Assembly: GCA_013152615.1 (NCBI GenBank)
Contig: JAADGA010000107.1
Coordinates: forward strand, 1-5,982
Length of the DNA stretch: 5,982 nucleotides
From: Alphaproteobacteria bacterium
GTDB lineage: Bacteria > Pseudomonadota > Alphaproteobacteria > Sphingomonadales > Emcibacteraceae
Direction: 5' to 3'
Within the stretch, counting starts at the first letter, position 1; the number at the start of each line of letters is the position of its first letter. The notes under the pieces were generated by a model. That model searched no databases, had not been told where the DNA came from, and saw only the letters and a program-made list of their open reading frames with translations. Made by a program: the position numbers and the translations under genes. Shown here in pieces: positions 5,981 through 5,982 of the stretch.

Positions 5981-5982
5981 GA

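Noticed and set aside
5930..5982. Plus-strand gene start near the right edge (ATG at 5930, 5943 or 5963)
   Set aside because: Several frames are open only because the window ends; none has a well-placed ribosome-binding site or recognisable product.

Overview
The window looks like part of an alphaproteobacterial chromosome of moderate-to-high GC. The main support is a PAS_5-type (DUF1457-type) sensor protein, a family known almost only from Alphaproteobacteria, together with a long two-subunit indolepyruvate:ferredoxin oxidoreductase whose beta subunit carries a large C-terminal extension of the DUF6537 type. No genus can be assigned from the sequence alone. I saw no mobile element, CRISPR array, rRNA or tRNA.

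Layout. Positions 1-714 (minus) hold the 5' part of a PAS_5 protein gene that runs off the left edge. Positions 715-939 are an AT-rich divergent control region with repeated TGCCAG/CTGGC half-sites. Three plus-strand genes follow: a cyclase-family metal-dependent hydrolase (940-1719), iorA (1774-3930) and iorB (3927-5432). The hydrolase and iorA are separated by 54 nt, which contain an 18-bp tandem duplication covering the ribosome-binding region of iorA. iorA and iorB overlap by ATGA. iorB converges, with only 4 nt between stop codons, on a minus-strand gene for a 140-residue protein of unknown function with a possible SpoIIAA/STAS-like fold and a C-terminal CxxC (5437-5859). The last ~120 nt hold a 9-nt-period repeat and a short perfect palindrome, with no gene I can support.

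How the genes may work together. IorA and IorB should form one enzyme that oxidatively decarboxylates aryl-pyruvates (indolepyruvate, possibly phenylpyruvate or hydroxyphenylpyruvate) to aryl-acetyl-CoA and passes electrons to a ferredoxin-type acceptor. The hydrolase belongs to the superfamily of kynurenine formamidase and isatin hydrolase, so a role in breaking an amide or lactam in tryptophan/indole metabolism fits, but this is inference. The operon therefore looks like an aromatic (probably indolic) catabolic or redox module with an unproven substrate. The divergent PAS_5 gene could be a linked sensor or merely a neighbour.

The points most worth a second look are the pairing of the hydrolase with IorAB, the Asp in place of a cluster Cys in IorA, the missing acidic residue in the hydrolase, and the duplicated ribosome-binding segment before iorA.
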